Below, piece after piece: positions 38,660 to 52,349 of a stretch of DNA of 64,000 nucleotides. Positions within the stretch are counted from its first letter, which is position 1; each line of letters begins with the position of its first letter. Location of the stretch: NCBI GenBank assembly GCA_028023455.1, contig JAQFVV010012396.1, positions 8,098,085-8,162,084 on the forward strand. The letters are read 5' to 3'. The position numbers and the translations under genes were made by a program. This DNA is from Epiperipatus broadwayi. Its lineage: Eukaryota; Onychophora; Udeonychophora; Euonychophora; Peripatidae. The notes below the pieces were generated by a model. It worked only from the letters and a program-made list of their open reading frames with translations. It did no database searches and was not told the origin of the DNA.

Positions 38660-38740
38660 TTCCTTTTGAAATATAACAATAATAATGATAACAATAACAA
38701 CAATAATAATAGTAATAATAATAATAATAATAACAACTCT
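38660..38740. repeat. Impure AAT/AAC microsatellite
   Basis: AAT units with interspersed AAC and GAT variants make up the stretch. Confidence 0.9.
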
Positions 38741-38749
38741 ATAATTGTA

Positions 38750-41700
38750 CTTTACACACATGTAATGAAGCTACATAATTAATAATTTTGATTAGCAGTC
38801 TGAGCACTTTCGAGAAATCTAAGTTCTCATAATCATAGCTATTATTATCAATAAAAGTCACTTGATTTCCAGTGAGTTGGTAATTTCTCCTTTTGTAATT
38901 TTAATCATCACTTTCTATATTGTCATCTATTTTAAATCTTAAAACAGTACAAAGTAATATTCTCCTTAAGTTATTTATCCTTTTAAAACAGATCCAGTGT
39001 TGACAGAGAAAAGGCCATTCTTTATTTTTTTATAATCAAGTTTTATATGTATCAAGATATTTTACAAAGGTATTGGAGCCCTTATCCAAGTGGATTTCAG
39101 AAGTATTCTGCCATCTTTGCATCACTTCTGGTTTCTGTGCACTGATCTGGATACCATTATTTTCATTTTCTGGGTCTTCTCTTATCTTTTTCTATTCCAG
39201 TACTAGTTTCTAGATATTATATCTTTATTACCAGTGCTTCAATTTCTTTTTTAATATCCTCAATAGGGCTGAAATCTTCGATCATCTTTCACTCTAATAC
39301 AACCAAGAGATGACTCATTCCTGTTGCTTGTTTACCTATTTAGTACAATAAATTTATTTTCTGCATTGTTCTGTGGTTTTTTTGTTCAGTGATATCTGTT
39401 TGATACAAAAGGGTAATTTATATCAAATAATCCCGATGATTTGACTTATTGTCATACAACATGCAGACAATGTTTTTAATTTTGACACTTGCCTATGAAA
39501 AAATTGGTTATAACTTTCACCATTTTTTATGTGAAATATTTTTTGCATAATATTTAGACTGCAAAATTTATTTTCTGGATTAAAGGGCAAAACCTCAAAA
39601 GATTTTTTTAAACAATGATCTCTGACAATCATCTGCAAGGTTTTTAATTTCTCAATGAAAAATTCCTCTTTTTCTGGAATCATGAAGTATATTTGTTGCT
39701 GAAAAACTTATTTTTATATATGGAAATCTTCTATAAATATAGAAAATATAAACAGATAGGGTCAGTTTATGTTAAGGAAATGAGTTAATAAATGCTACAT
39801 ATATAAAAATTATTCATTCAAATAGTGATCGTTATATCATTTAAGATCTCTTCAATAAAGGCTATTTATTATATACTAAATGGTTTTTAAATAAAAATTA
39901 CCTTACTATGTTTTGCAAATATTCAATCAAAAACTAATATTAAAAAAGGTATATATTTTTAAAAAAAATGATGAGTCTTGAAATATAATTACATGAATTT
40001 CTGTTATACTATTATCTTGTAAATGATTTCTATTTTTGATTAAGATATATCTCAATACCTTTTTGAAGTAATTTTTTTGCACTTTCTGAAGTGTAGATTA
40101 CTCTGTAGACTTTATTCTCTCACTTGAGGTATTCTATAGTTGCCAATGCCATGTGATCTGTTTTTGAGAGCCTAAAACTCTCATCCATGTAATTCTAAAA
40201 TAACTTTATTGTGTTATTTCATAATTTACTATCTAATTAACAAGGAGTTTATTATAAATGAAGTTCAGCTTTCAAATAAAATCACAGATTTTATATCTAA
40301 AAGCAGTCTACTAATAGATGGTTCATAGGAAGGATGTCATTTATTTCATTTTAATGAAAACTTATCTTGTGTTATAATTTCAATGACATCATGAGTATGA
40401 GAACAAGACAATAAATAGCTGAAAACATTAACCTAGTGGAATAATAAATAATCAATTGTTTATTTATTTTCTAAACATTGAAACATTTATATCTGATGAT
40501 CATTCAACTATTTTTAAGTATAAAATCTGATAATAAAACTGTCATGATTTTGGAACTAAATTATGACATTTTGTTGGTTTAGTGATTACTCTTCATAAGT
40601 GCAACATAACTGCAGAATAAGTATAAAGAAGAATCAGGGTTTTTTGATAATGCTACATTTTCAGACAACACGGACTTATTTCAAAACAAATTTGTTATGA
40701 TCTCCACAGTATATGATCTTATTTTTGAAAAATATCTAAAATTTTGTTTGCTAACATCTTCCAGAGAACTTGATAATTTTCCATGGGAAAATAACTTAAT
40801 ATTTGATAAAATATTAGAACAATTTTATCCCATATACAATATAAACAGTCTTAATGCAAGCGGTATTTTTAAATTATACATATAGGTATCAAATTGTTTT
40901 ATTATTTTATTAAACACCTGTAACAGTAGATAGTTCGTTATTTATTAAATAAAATATATATACAATTCAAGACTGGTTATAATTTCTTTTATTATGTTAA
41001 TTTAGTTTATTATCAAATGCCAACACGCTTTTACTTTCAATTATTTTTTGTTTACTCAACATTAATTTAGACAAATATTTAAAGTCTTCTAAGATGTATT
41101 TGCTTTGTTTATATACTTATATAAATGTTTTATTTTAAATATAAACTTTTTTATTCTAAGAAATAGTATTTGTTTAACATTTTTAGCATTACTATTTGTT
41201 GGCATAATATATTAGAATCTCTGAGTAGTAACGGAAATCTTTTCTCGTAACCTGATAATAAATAAGTTTTAAATTAAAATAAATGACATTTTATATTTGA
41301 GTAGATCTGATTCATAGATCAATATTGTATTAGAAAAGTTTATTTAAAAATATCTTTCTTTAAGCGAAATATAATAATATTGTGTTTGCATAATAAAACT
41401 TTTTCATCTTCTCGTTTTGAAAACTTGGGTAAACAACCAGATTATAAGAAATATAATTAATCAATATAAAAACTTTACAATACATTCATATATTTTTTTT
41501 CCAATTGTGTATACATGCACACACATCTTACATTTTGAATTAAGAGTTTCTTTTGGACCTACATGTTCTATGCCCTAATGCAGGTTTGGGTTAACTAGAC
41601 CATAGAATATCGTCATTGGTGATGATTTTTCATTTCTTGCCACCTTATTACTATAGTTTGTTACATCTCAATATTTAGTTATATTTTAAAATAAAACTAT

Positions 41701-43780
41701 AATTTTTATAAATTGCTGTTTTTATATTTTTTACAATATTTTTTAATTGAGATACTTTAATGTTTTTTTTTTACCTTTTGTATTTTTCTCTCACATATTC
41801 TTTATTATTTTGTCCACAGCAATTAAATGGTCAGCCATTTGGTAGATTACATGACATTTAAGCAATGGAAGTGGCAGAACCAAGCTGTGATTCATGGACT
41901 TATAGTTTTCAAACCATCCACATTATCACTGCATTAAATCATAAAGAGCATCCTGTGAATAAAATAATTAAATTGAAATTTGAATAATAATATAATATAA
42001 ACTGTATAGAATATTTAACAGAAATAAATGGTAGTGTAAAATCTATAGAATTGGCGCATTCTTATGAAACATCATATTGTGATGCTGTATTTTGTTTAAT
42101 AAGCAATAGGTTATGCCACTATTATTTAAGAGGCACCAAACATTAACTGGTTGATTCTCCAGGCACCATATTGGATTTTTTAAAAATTTGACCTGAGATA
42201 CAATTTTCACAATAACTTCAGTTTTAATAATATTAGAACAAAAAAATTTATATTAATAGAAACTAGAAAAACAAAGTAAAACAATAAGTCTAAGACAAAT
42301 AGTGATAATCATTTAAAAAAAAATAAGTAAAAAAAAGAAATTACAACATACAACATAATTATTATTTTATCGTTTGTTTATAATTTCTAATTTATCATTA
42401 ACTAAGTTTAAATTATATCTTCTGTGATAATTTATTTGTATTTCTCACAAAATTATCTTTCAAACCATATATAATATGTTTTACCTGAGATAATCCATAG
42501 CTTCACAATCTCCAAAATAAGTCTCATATGAATTCTTAATTTTTATCTTGTATCCCAAAAGTTATCAAATTTCAAAGGTATCTATAAAAAAAATATTAAT
42601 CCTAATAAAAGACACAAAACAAATCATTTCCAGAAGATAGATATGCATTTGTCATAGCAATTGGCTTTTCGTTTATCTAAAAGTAGAAATTGTAGGCTAC
42701 CGTCTATATCACTGATAAAATGAGTTTCATCTCTTCATTTTATATTTTTTTGTGTACATCAGTGATGTTTATATTCTTTATGCATACCAATGATGCTATC
42801 TTATTATATTTATTGTTCCACAAAGATATAATTTATTTGCATATAGGTCATTTTCTAGCTATAGACTTGAAAATAATGTGATGCTAGATGTGGCAAAACT
42901 ACTGACTTCACAGCATGAGTATCAAGACATAGGCAAGAATCAGAATGATTCTTTGTTCACATACAATTTCATGTGGTATATGCATAACTATTATGGCTAC
43001 TACACAAACATCATCTATCTCTCTTTTATTGGTTTTAAGTGTTTATATTTTCACATGGTACTATGCCCAACATATTTTGTGAATGCTTTATCAACTGCAA
43101 CCTTGCTGTACATTTGATTATTAGATTTTAAAATTTACATTGCTCTCTATATATAAATCATTACACATCATATAAACATAATAAATTATTAATATCAAAG
43201 ACATAAAATTTGCTGCACATATGAATAATAATTTATATACTGTATAATAAAAAGCATAAATGATTTTATTATTATATTATTTATAATTTATACACTACAC
43301 ACACACACCAATATAAATGCAAATTAATAAATCATACAAATAAATTATATTAATAAATTTAAATTATTAAAAAAAAATTTTAAATCTACTTCCGATTTAC
43401 ATATTCTGCGATTATGTTCATTATCCCAATATGGACCTTAAATGTGAATGATCCATGTGTTTTTAATCCATTTTCACTATATAATCAGATCAATTACAAT
43501 TTTTCTGCCTTTATCACTTCATGTAAACTAGAAAATTGTCCAAAATGGAAAAAAATTAAGTCTGCCTGTTTAAAAAAAATTCATAAAAAATTCAAATTTC
43601 TTCCAATTTCAATCGAAAAGATGACATTAAAACATATTTTAAAGACAGATAGAATGCTTGTATTTCTGTTGACATTATGCTTATAGTTTTTATGTAATTT
43701 AAAAAAGAAAACAAACTTTTCAACCAATCCTGTAAGACACATGATTGCCATGTGGTGGACCTTCAAGCCATTAAAAAACA
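38750..43780. other. AT-rich region with no recognised gene
   Basis: Short frames at 39423-39683 (-), 40697-40885 (+), 42878-43117 (+) and 43414-43686 (+) have no motif I recognise. A Lys/Glu-rich minus-strand patch (about 39120-39330, e.g. IEDIKKEIEALVIKI) recalls the coiled-coil remnant at 6705 but has stops. A good acceptor-like TATTTTGTCCACAG ends at 41819 before a short open stretch (13 codons then stop). Confidence 0.35.
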
Positions 43781-43787
43781 AACAATA

Positions 43788-46700
43788 TATATATTGTAAT
43801 GATATATAAATATGCCGTTACATTAATTTGAAATAAAAACTTTTACGCTCGCAAATGAAAATAAATGTATTAAAAAAACTAAACATTAAAATTAAAATGT
43901 TTGTTAAATGTATATATATATTTGCACAGATGCAAAACTTTAAAAATATTTTATTTAAAAAAAAAAGTATTTGAATGTACTTTTTTATAAAAAGTACAAG
44001 ATTTAAAGATAAGATATTTTTGTGGATGGAAATGATTGTTTATTAATTATCCAAAAGCAAACTAGCCCTTGGGCTGTTGTGTAATTAAAGTCAGATGAAA
44101 AATAGATAGGAGAATAAAGAGAATTTAGCTTGACTAATGGAAGCACCAAGCCTCTCGGACCTTAACGAAAATTTGGATTAGTGACATCTTTGTTCGTTCA
44201 ATCTGGAGATTTACTATAAAAAGAAAAATATTGAGTTCCTGACAGTTTCCAGCTTGATTTGGTGAGAAGAATGATAAGATGCACTTGTTGTTTTCTCTCA
44301 CTTATTTTAAAAAATGAAAAGACTGTGATACCAGAATGGAACCAGCTAAGGCTACCTCCAGAATATCAGATCGGTCTTCCATGAAATTCTTCATGGGAAT
44401 TGCCAACAGGAACCTGGACTCTTCTACCATAAGCAATTGAACTGAATGATTTTAAAATCTGAAGTAATTAAGAACTTTAAAGATTTGATCAGTTAATCTA
44501 AATTTTAAAAAAAGAACTTTTCTCTGACTTATGTTTCAAATTAATTATAAATGTTTAATTTTTACATATTTGTTTGCTAAAAAAAAAAATCATTTCCATT
44601 TTATTATTTTATTTGTATTAATATTTATTGTTTAAATTTTAAATGAGGAAATTTAAGTTGGGTATGGATGTTGCATGGATTTGTTAGTGGTTGATTATGT
44701 TGTGGTTTTCACATTTGATTAGAATATATAGGTCATTGATGTCAATGCGGCATCTTATGATGAATGCCATTGGGTTTCTTGTATTTCCTCTGCATTTGAC
44801 GTTATCGATGACTTTGTATTTTGATCGGTTGTGTTTATTTTGAAATGTTTTTAACCATAGAATCTATACAGCCGATCTATACTCAACATTATAAAACAAA
44901 TTTTATAAATTTCATCTGTGCGAACGTATCTAAATGTTAAATTTAAGTCGGGTGTGAATGGCTATATAGTTTTGTAAAGTTGTATTAAGGGAGGGTAATC
45001 TTAGGTTATTTGTTTCGTAGTTGAATTGGGTCAATGGATTGTATATATTTGTGTAATTAGTAGATGTAGTATGAGTTTCACTACATGCATAATTGCTGTA
45101 TACGTCTCACAAACCCTTTTGCCTATGGATGGGATTGTAAGTCGGCAAAAAGGACTGCAGTCTCTTCCTATGGAGTTTTTATTTTATTGTTCTTCTTGCC
45201 ATACAGATGTAACATTCCTGTATTGGATAAGAGTCAATGTCTTCTCTAACTATACTGTTCAGATGTCCATTCCTGACAGTATAGTATATATGTTCTGTTG
45301 TATTTTCATGCTACATTGAATACATAAATGTATCAGATGGATTGACGCCGGTTTGACTGCGAACTTTTGGCCTAAGGTTAAATAAGGGATAAAATATTTT
45401 CTTTTCAAATGCAGATCTATGTAGTCTATTCATACTCGACCCACTAAATAAATATTAAACTCATTATTGCAATCTATTTAAAATTCAAAGTTAATATAAA
45501 AATATAAAATGTTAAATTATTCCTCAAAATTTATTTATATGTGCGTTAATAAATGTTTGTTTGTTAATTACTGGCAGTGGCTTTATTTTTTTATATATAT
45601 ACAAACTAAACAAGTTATTTCTTATCTCTGCGTCTTCATGAGCTAGTGACAATGGGCTAACGGTCTAAATATTTAAATAAAGTGGAATCTTAACAGCATG
45701 TATCTGCCTACTTTATAAATTTTTCTAGGCTCAGATGCCTAGATGGTGCCCCTGTAGTGCAGATATTGTAGACTGCTGTCATCCACTTTTGTTTGGAATG
45801 TTATAATATATATATATTATAATGATCGAAATGAAAGTGGAGAGCAGATCTAACCGCAAACTACGATATCTGCTCTACAAGGCGCCATCTAGGCATTTAA
45901 ACCTAGAAAAATGTATAGAGTAGGCAGATACGCGCTGTTAAGATTCCACTTTATTTAAATATTCAGATCGTTAGCCCAAGTCACTAGCTCAGTGGAGTAG
46001 CAGAGATAATAAAATATAAATTTTATATCTTAAATATAAAAGAATAAAAGCCACTGCCAGAAATTAACACATAAAAATATTTATTTACGCACATATAAAA
46101 TAACATTTAAATTTTGAGGAATAAATTCAACATTTTAGATTTTTCTATTAATCTTTAGTTTTACATTTAAGTAAATTACAACCATGAGTTTAATATTTAT
46201 TTAGTGAGTCGAGTATGAATAGACTACACAGATCTGCATTTGAAAAGAAAATATTCTTCCCTGATTCAACCTTAGGCAACAAATTTCGCAATCAAACCGG
46301 CGCCAATCCATCCGATACATTTATGTATTCAATGTAGCATGAAAATACGACAACACAAAATACTATACTGTCAGGAATGTACATCTGATCAGTAAGTAGA
46401 ATTAGAGAAGACATTGTCTCTCCACCAACAGGAATGTCACATCTGTTGGTGAGTAGAACAATAAACATAAAACTCCATAGGAATGGACTGCGGTCCTTTG
46501 CCATCTTACAAACCCATCCATAGGCAAACAGAAGGTGTGTGGTGTATATCTATAATCCTGCCCGTAGCGGATCTCATACTACATCTACAATTACACAAAT
46601 ATATCCAATCCATTGAACCAATTCAACTACAAAATAAATAACCTAAGATTACCCTCCCTTAATATAACTTTACAAAACTATATAGCCATTCATGCCCGAC

Positions 46701-47835
46701 TTAAATTTAACATTTAAATACATTCGCACAGATTATTTTTATAAATTTGTTTTTAAAATGTTGAGTATAGATCAGCTGCACAGATTCCACGGTCAAAAAC
46801 ATCCAAATTAAACACAATCGATCAAAATACAAAATCATCGATAACGTCAATTGCAAAAGGAAATACACAAGGCCCCATGGCATTCATTGTAAGATGCCCG
46901 CATTAACATCGTTGACCTATATATTCTAATCAAATGTGAAAACTCCAACATAATCAACTGCTAATGAATCTATGCAACGTCTATACCCAACCTAAATTTC
47001 ATCATTTAAAATTTAAACAATAAATAATTTATACAATAAGAAAAAAAAAATGGAAATAATTTTTATCAATCGGAAAACATATAAAATTAAACATTATTAA
47101 TTTGATTTTAAACTTAAAAAAGTCAGATAGAAGTTCATAAGCTTGAACGAAAGTTCTTAATTATTTTTAAATTTAGAGTTCATGTCAATATAGCTTACGG
47201 TAGAAGAGTCCAGGTTTCTGCTTTTAATTCCTGTGACGCCTCCATTGGAAGATAATGTTCTGGAGATGGCAATAGCTGGTTCAAGGTATCACAGTCTTTT
47301 CATTTTTTTTTATAGAGAGTGTGGTATGTGCGTCCTACCACATCTCTCAAACACGAAATGCTGGAACTGTCAGAAAAAACTGTATTTCCCTTTTTATATT
47401 ATCCACACGGATTCAATCAACAAAACGTCACTAATCCATCACTTTCATTAGGGTCTGAGCCAAGGCTTAGTGCTTCCATTGGTCAAGCTAATTTCTCTTT
47501 ATTTTCTTATCTATCTTTCATCAGATCATTTTAATTATACAAGAGCCCAAGGGCCAGTTTGGTTTTCGATAATTCATAAACAATCATTTCCATTTACAGA
47601 TTACATTAATTAATACCTGTTTTTATTTTTAAATCTTGTACTTTTTTATAAAAAAGTACGTTCAAATACTTATTTGTTTTTTTAAAAAAAATATTTTCAA
47701 AGTTTGGCCTCTGTGCGAATGTAAACAAACATTTTAATTTTAACGTTTAGTTTTTTACTTTTATTTGCGAACTTTTAAGTTTTTATTTTAAATTAATGTA
47801 ACGACATATTTATATATCGTTACAATATATATATA
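43788..47835. mobile_element. ~4-kb near-palindromic foldback element
   Basis: The left arm (about 43788-45790) and right arm (about 45835-47835) are inverted copies with small indels, joined at a centre near 45812 (ATAATATATATATATTATAA). Termini read TTGTAATGATATATAAATA with CGTTACATTAA, mirrored as TTAATGTAACG with TATATATCGTTACAA. Both sides are flanked by TATATATA, so a short target duplication is possible but cannot be proved in this context. Matching internal blocks include GCATTTGAAAAGAAAATATT, AGACTACATAGATC and GTAGAAGAGTCCAGG. A diverged arm with shuffled internal blocks lies at 1-1797. No transposase is visible; mirrored short frames (45026-45319 + and 46504-46292 -) are symmetry products. 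Long arms with rearranged internal units recall FB/Galileo-type foldback elements, but that assignment is inference. Confidence 0.75.
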
Positions 47836-47849
47836 TATAAGCCCTACAT

Positions 47850-48070
47850 GGTTTGGTACTGCAATAAAACATCTAATTTGGGATTGGGAAGTCTCAGGAT
47901 CAATTCTGGCACTCACAGTTTTAGCACCCAAACTTCTTTTGAACCCCTGAACAATTAAACCATTAGATTTTTTGCCCTGCAATATTTGGGACAGTTAGAT
48001 AGAACATTTCACTTGGGAAGTCACAAGATCGATTCTGGCACTCACAGGTCTGGGTTTTAAAGAAAATTCT
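47850..48070 (+). repeat. Two tandem tRNA-like units
   Basis: Two segments share AACAT-C/TTC, TTGGGAAGTC, then AGGATCAATTCTGGCACTCA or AAGATCGATTCTGGCACTCA, about 150 bp apart. The GATCRATTC core resembles a B box and the preceding spacing fits a degenerate tRNA. They start about 15 bp right of the 4-kb foldback element. I read them as an old tandem SINE-type repeat. Confidence 0.4.
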
Positions 48071-48189
48071 TATGAACTCCCAAGCAACAAAGCCAGAGTG
48101 AATGATTAAAGGAAGCTTGAAAGTCTGGAATTTTATAATAAAAAACCATTTATTTATTTTTAAATGTTATAAATTTAATCTTCAAATTA

Positions 48190-48490
48190 CTTTTCATTTG
48201 ATGCAATACACTAGTCTAAATGTGCTTTCACTTTTCAAAGTAGTCTGAAAACTCTTGCAAAGGTGATGTCCTTTAATGCCTACATCAATTTTTTTTACCA
48301 TTTCTAAATCCACAAAAAAAAATTTGAGTCATTTTTTTTGTTCAAAAGAATAAAAAAACTGCACAAAGCAAGACCAAGAAAATATGGCTGATGGATAAGA
48401 TGGGTCATGCTAAAGTTAATTAAAAAGTGTTTCCCACTCAAGTCTTAGTGAGCTGATACTTTGTTGGGGTGAACTTGCACTTCTCACTTT
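48190..48490 (-). pseudogene. Mariner-type transposase remnant (C-terminal part)
   Basis: The minus strand gives SAH-stop-DLSGKHFLINFSM, then HLIHQPYFLGLALCSFFILL. This is the mariner block H-P-P-Y-S-P-D-L-A-P-C-D-F-F-L-F with substitutions. FFVDLEMVKK, SFQTTLKSESTFRLVYCIK and KVI follow, corresponding to F-x-x-x-E, F-x-x-C-F-x-x-W and the K-C-I-x-x-x-G-x-Y-F region. The catalytic D that normally lies in the second position of the C-D-F-F block is replaced by S (CSFF), and stops are present, so it is inactive. Upstream (to about 48740) the sequence may contain more of it, but the N-terminal HTH and first catalytic D could not be read. Confidence 0.7.
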
Positions 48491-49118
48491 ACCACAAAAT
48501 AGGATGTTTACATTTTACTGCTGCATATAAATGTTTCAGAACATTTCTATTAAACCATCCAGAAACTTGTGTTTTTTTCCAAGATCATCTTGCTTATAAT
48601 ATATTTCAAGCATTACAACTGTTTTCTCTGCCATTTTTTCTAAAAGAAAACAAAATTTTATGTTATTCTAACATTTCAGCCATTACAAAAAAAACCAAAT
48701 ATGTGAAAACATTTTATAAAAAATGTGCTACATAGTACCATGGTTTTATATTATAACATCATTTGGTAAATTGATGCAAAATGGTCCCCACAAGAGGTGT
48801 GTAGCAGAAAAAGCATATACTACAACAGATACACATATCAGAGAATGATTCTGGTTATTTCTGAGCCCCCCCCCCCATATATTAGCACTTAAAAAATATT
48901 CAATTATATTTTTTTAATCTAAAATGAATGGTTGTGATGCCATATAAATTGTAACCAAGCAAGGAGATGGTTGCAAAACATGAACCAAATGAAGAATCGA
49001 TGGTTAGCAATCAAAGGTTACATAAACAGACACCATATAACATGGATTTTAAAACACCAGGCTATGAATTCTCTTATAGATAATATCATCACTAAATATA
49101 ATAATTATTAAAATATAA

Positions 49119-49300
49119 GGTTCTTTTATAATTCAAAATACCTTATCTTAGTTCTTAAAATATCTTTATTTCAAACATAGATTCTTTGATAATTTTAAAT
49201 ATCTTATCTCATGTTTAAAAATATATTTATCTCAAATATAGATTCTTTTAAATTTTAAATATTTTGGTCTCAGAGTTCTAATTCAGAATAAAATGCACTT
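49119..49300. repeat. Three tandem copies of a ~62-bp AT-rich unit
   Basis: Units start at about 49119, 49181 and 49243 with GRTTCTTTTATAATT-like sequence followed by AAATAYCTTATCTC. They are diverged from one another. Confidence 0.65.
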
Positions 49301-51450
49301 AGAATAAAATGTTATTAACATAATACTTTAACTTCTTAATAAAAAAAAAGTATGATGGTTATTATTTAATCTAGACATGGAATATTTGACAGATCTTATA
49401 ATTTATTTTGGAATTTTAGTATTTTTAAGAAAGTAGAAATGAAATTACATAATAACAAAAAACTTAAATACTTAAATAATATATAATTGGTAGCTTGAAA
49501 AACATTTCTAAATACTTTACAATTATTGAAATATAACTATTTCACTTTTACTGACCATAAAATATAGCAATCTTATATTTACTGATGCAAATTTAAATAA
49601 GAAATATCAAATAGTATAGAAGGCAGTAAGGCTATCTTTTATACTGCCAACTACATAACAAGTGCATTTGAAATGAAGCAAAGAATATAATATTTATCTT
49701 CAAAGAATGTAGATAAAATAATTAAATAATTATTAAGCAAAATGAATGTATAAAATTATATGGCCATTGAAATGTACTTTTAAAAAGTAATTATTAATGC
49801 AAACTTTATTAAAGTAAATCTGATAAATAGATGTGTTAATGCAATGATGTCATAATGGCAATGAAACAAAGACATATTTAATTAATAATAAAGATATTTA
49901 TTTACAACAGATAATCCATATAATAGAAATATTTATTTACAATAATTATTATAATTTCTTTTAATCTATTATAGTATACTTATAAATATTAGCAACTTTA
50001 TACATTAGTGTACACTTTTTTAAAGCCTTTCTACAAATTTTATCATATAAGTTATATTCTCTTATTCACCAAATATGATCTTTATTTCCAATCAGTACCC
50101 ATAAAGTAAAACAATATACCTTTATATCTTTGTCCAGGCTACTAGAAAATATTATGCACTTTCCTTAATCAAAAACAGTATTTAAAATCAGTGTGGCAAC
50201 AGTTAATAGATGTTAATATAATAACAACAAATGTTCAATATAAGACACTTATAACATTAATAATACATATGTTGGTATGAGAAGGAAATAACTATGCTCA
50301 ACACTGATAATATACTTTAAATAAAAAAAAATATATATTGAAGCTAATAATGAATTGTAAAGCTGAATATGCCTGTGGATATACACCAAAATATATTCTA
50401 ATATTGAAATTCTAGATATAGTAGATAAGGGAAATATGAACTAGCAAAAATATGAATGCGCACCCAGTACTATTTGATGAAATAATAATAATATCTACCT
50501 ATCCTTATGGTTCTGCCTATCTGTAGGCACAAACTTCTATATTATATAGCAAAACAATAAAAGGGTTAGCAACATGTTTATACTTTGGTTAATTAAGTTA
50601 TGATTGATCAACCATGTTTATAAATTATATATATATGTACCCCCCCCTTTTTTTTTTGTTTATTGAGAACAAATATTATTTTATCTAACAGTTACTTCTC
50701 CTTGATTCACTGTTTTGACTATCATTTCCTGAAGTAATTAAAGAAAAAGCTTGAACTTATAATGTTTTTTGTACTGTTTTTTTTAAGCACTGTCTTTGCT
50801 GAATGACAGTATGATTCAGATGATTAGCTGTAATATTTTTCTTTTTAAAGTTGCTTCTCAAGTGTCAAATATTGGTCTCTTTCTTCTCCAGATTGGGATG
50901 AGTTGATTAAACAAACAATTTCCTTCCTTAGCTATACATGTTTATGTTCATGGTGCTCCATTAATGTAAGATGGAACATATGGACAGGAGAATGGAAAAA
51001 TTCTTATACTTTCTAGTGCATCCTGGAAAATGGAGATGATTAGCTTTCCATTGATAAAAGCAAATTAATAAACCAAAAGTAGTCTGATAATTTTCCTTCA
51101 CTGCATTCGATAGAGTAAAACAGCTTATTATTCCTTCTTTCTTTATATATATTTTAATATAGTTCACATAATTTATTTTATTTTCATTTTTTTTTTGTTA
51201 CTGTTGCCTCTTTACTACTCTCAGATAAAAGATTAATTTTATAAATATCAATTAAAAAAAAGGGTATTTATAATAATAAATATAACTTGATACAAAATCT
51301 CTGAAATATTTTAAAAAAAAATTTTTTTTGATAACAACTGAGAGTAAGGGTTGAACCATATATATATATATTGAAACAGATATTACTGTCCTTCTATCTG
51401 TTTCACCTTTATGTCTCCATAGACACATCTATGCCAGTTTTAAACGCTCT
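49300..51450. other. AT-rich spacer, nothing recognised
   Basis: A C-run next to a T-run (50641-50659) is the only oddity. The frame 50961-51167 (-) has no known motif. Confidence 0.4.
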
Positions 51451-51459
51451 TTAGTACAC

Positions 51460-51620
51460 GTGTATATGTATCCATTCAGTGTTATATGCCTTTACACAGC
51501 TGTATATATATGTTTACACAGTTGTATATATCCACACAGCGATATATTCATTTATACAGTTATATATGTAATCACAGTTTTATATGTATTCAAACAATTG
51601 TGTGTTTATTGTCACACGTA
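51460..51620. repeat. Degenerate ~24-bp minisatellite
   Basis: Repeats of the type ACACAGYTGTATATATRTNT recur about six times with changing spacing. The open frame across them is repetitive (HLYSYICNHS, QLYISTQRYI) and I do not call a gene. Confidence 0.6.
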
Positions 51621-52182
51621 CAAGCACCTGTAAATGATAATGGTATTAATTTTTGTATGGATATATCGCAGCATTTATATAAATAATATATTGTATAAGG
51701 GTTATTTTGTTTAGAAAATGTGGCTAAATATTCTTTAACAAGTTTGGTTTAGGTAAATTATAAATCACATGTGAAATTCACAGATTGGTAATAAGATTAT
51801 TTAGAATAATTCGCAGGTGGGATCAGATGGTCCCTAGGTTATTGACATTGTTCTAGAGCTCATTCATTACGATTGTAATGAATTTCTTTTCCCAGATCAA
51901 ACCAGTAAAAGTTTGGGCAACAAGATAAAAAAAAGATAAGAATCAAAAGAGACCTAAGGCTAAAACTTAGAAGTCTGAATTGTGTTTTAAAATAGATAGT
52001 CGCTGGCTTTTGATCTAGGGAATATAAATATTGCAGATTTTTTTTGAAATTCACTCTTTAGCTTTTTTTTTCTGAAAATTGTTGTGGAGACCAGAATCCA
52101 AAATGATCGAGTAAAATAATATATTTACTGGCTCTGGAGCCAGATGGCTACTCTCAGTTCCTCTAAACATTCCTTTGAATAG

Positions 52183-52349
52183 ACTTTCCAGCAACCTGCA
52201 TGGAGAATATGAAGAAATTTAACCTATCTGAAAGGCCACTGAAGATTATGATGCTGTCAGACGCCCTATTCCAACCACTATCATTGATATATGCTTCAAG
52301 TCCACTCAAGGAGGCAGAGAGATGGAAATCATTTTTAAAAAAAGCTGCG
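52183..52349 (+). other. Candidate internal exon of an unidentified gene
   Basis: A GC-richer island (about 45% against about 25% around it, by eye) follows the acceptor-like sequences CATTCCTTTGAATAG and ACTTTCCAG and ends at the donor-like GCG|GTATGA (52349/52350). Only one of the three + frames is open, giving MENMKKFNLSERPLKIMMLS, then DALFQPLSLIYASSPLKEAE and RWKSFLKKAA. It ends on a complete codon (phase 0). This looks like real protein sequence but I cannot name it. The next exon-like island with a compatible phase starts at 56777. It could instead be part of a transposon frame, as no start or neighbouring exon upstream was found. Confidence 0.3.

Noticed and set aside
39120-39683. Lys/Glu-rich minus-strand frames resembling a coiled-coil protein
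   Set aside because: Stops interrupt them, composition alone is weak evidence, and no second copy in the window aligns convincingly.
41786-41960. Strong acceptor-like TTTTGTCCACAG and downstream AATAAA
   Set aside because: The open stretch after the acceptor is only 13 codons (QLNGQPFGRLHDI), too short to support an exon.
42878-43117. 79-codon open frame (MMLDVAKLLTSQHEYQ...)
   Set aside because: It shows no domain, splice context or repeat copies; a frame this long is expected by chance in 64 kb.
45026-46504. Open frames in the two arms of the 4-kb palindrome
   Set aside because: They are approximate mirror images caused by the inverted repeat and have no recognisable domain.
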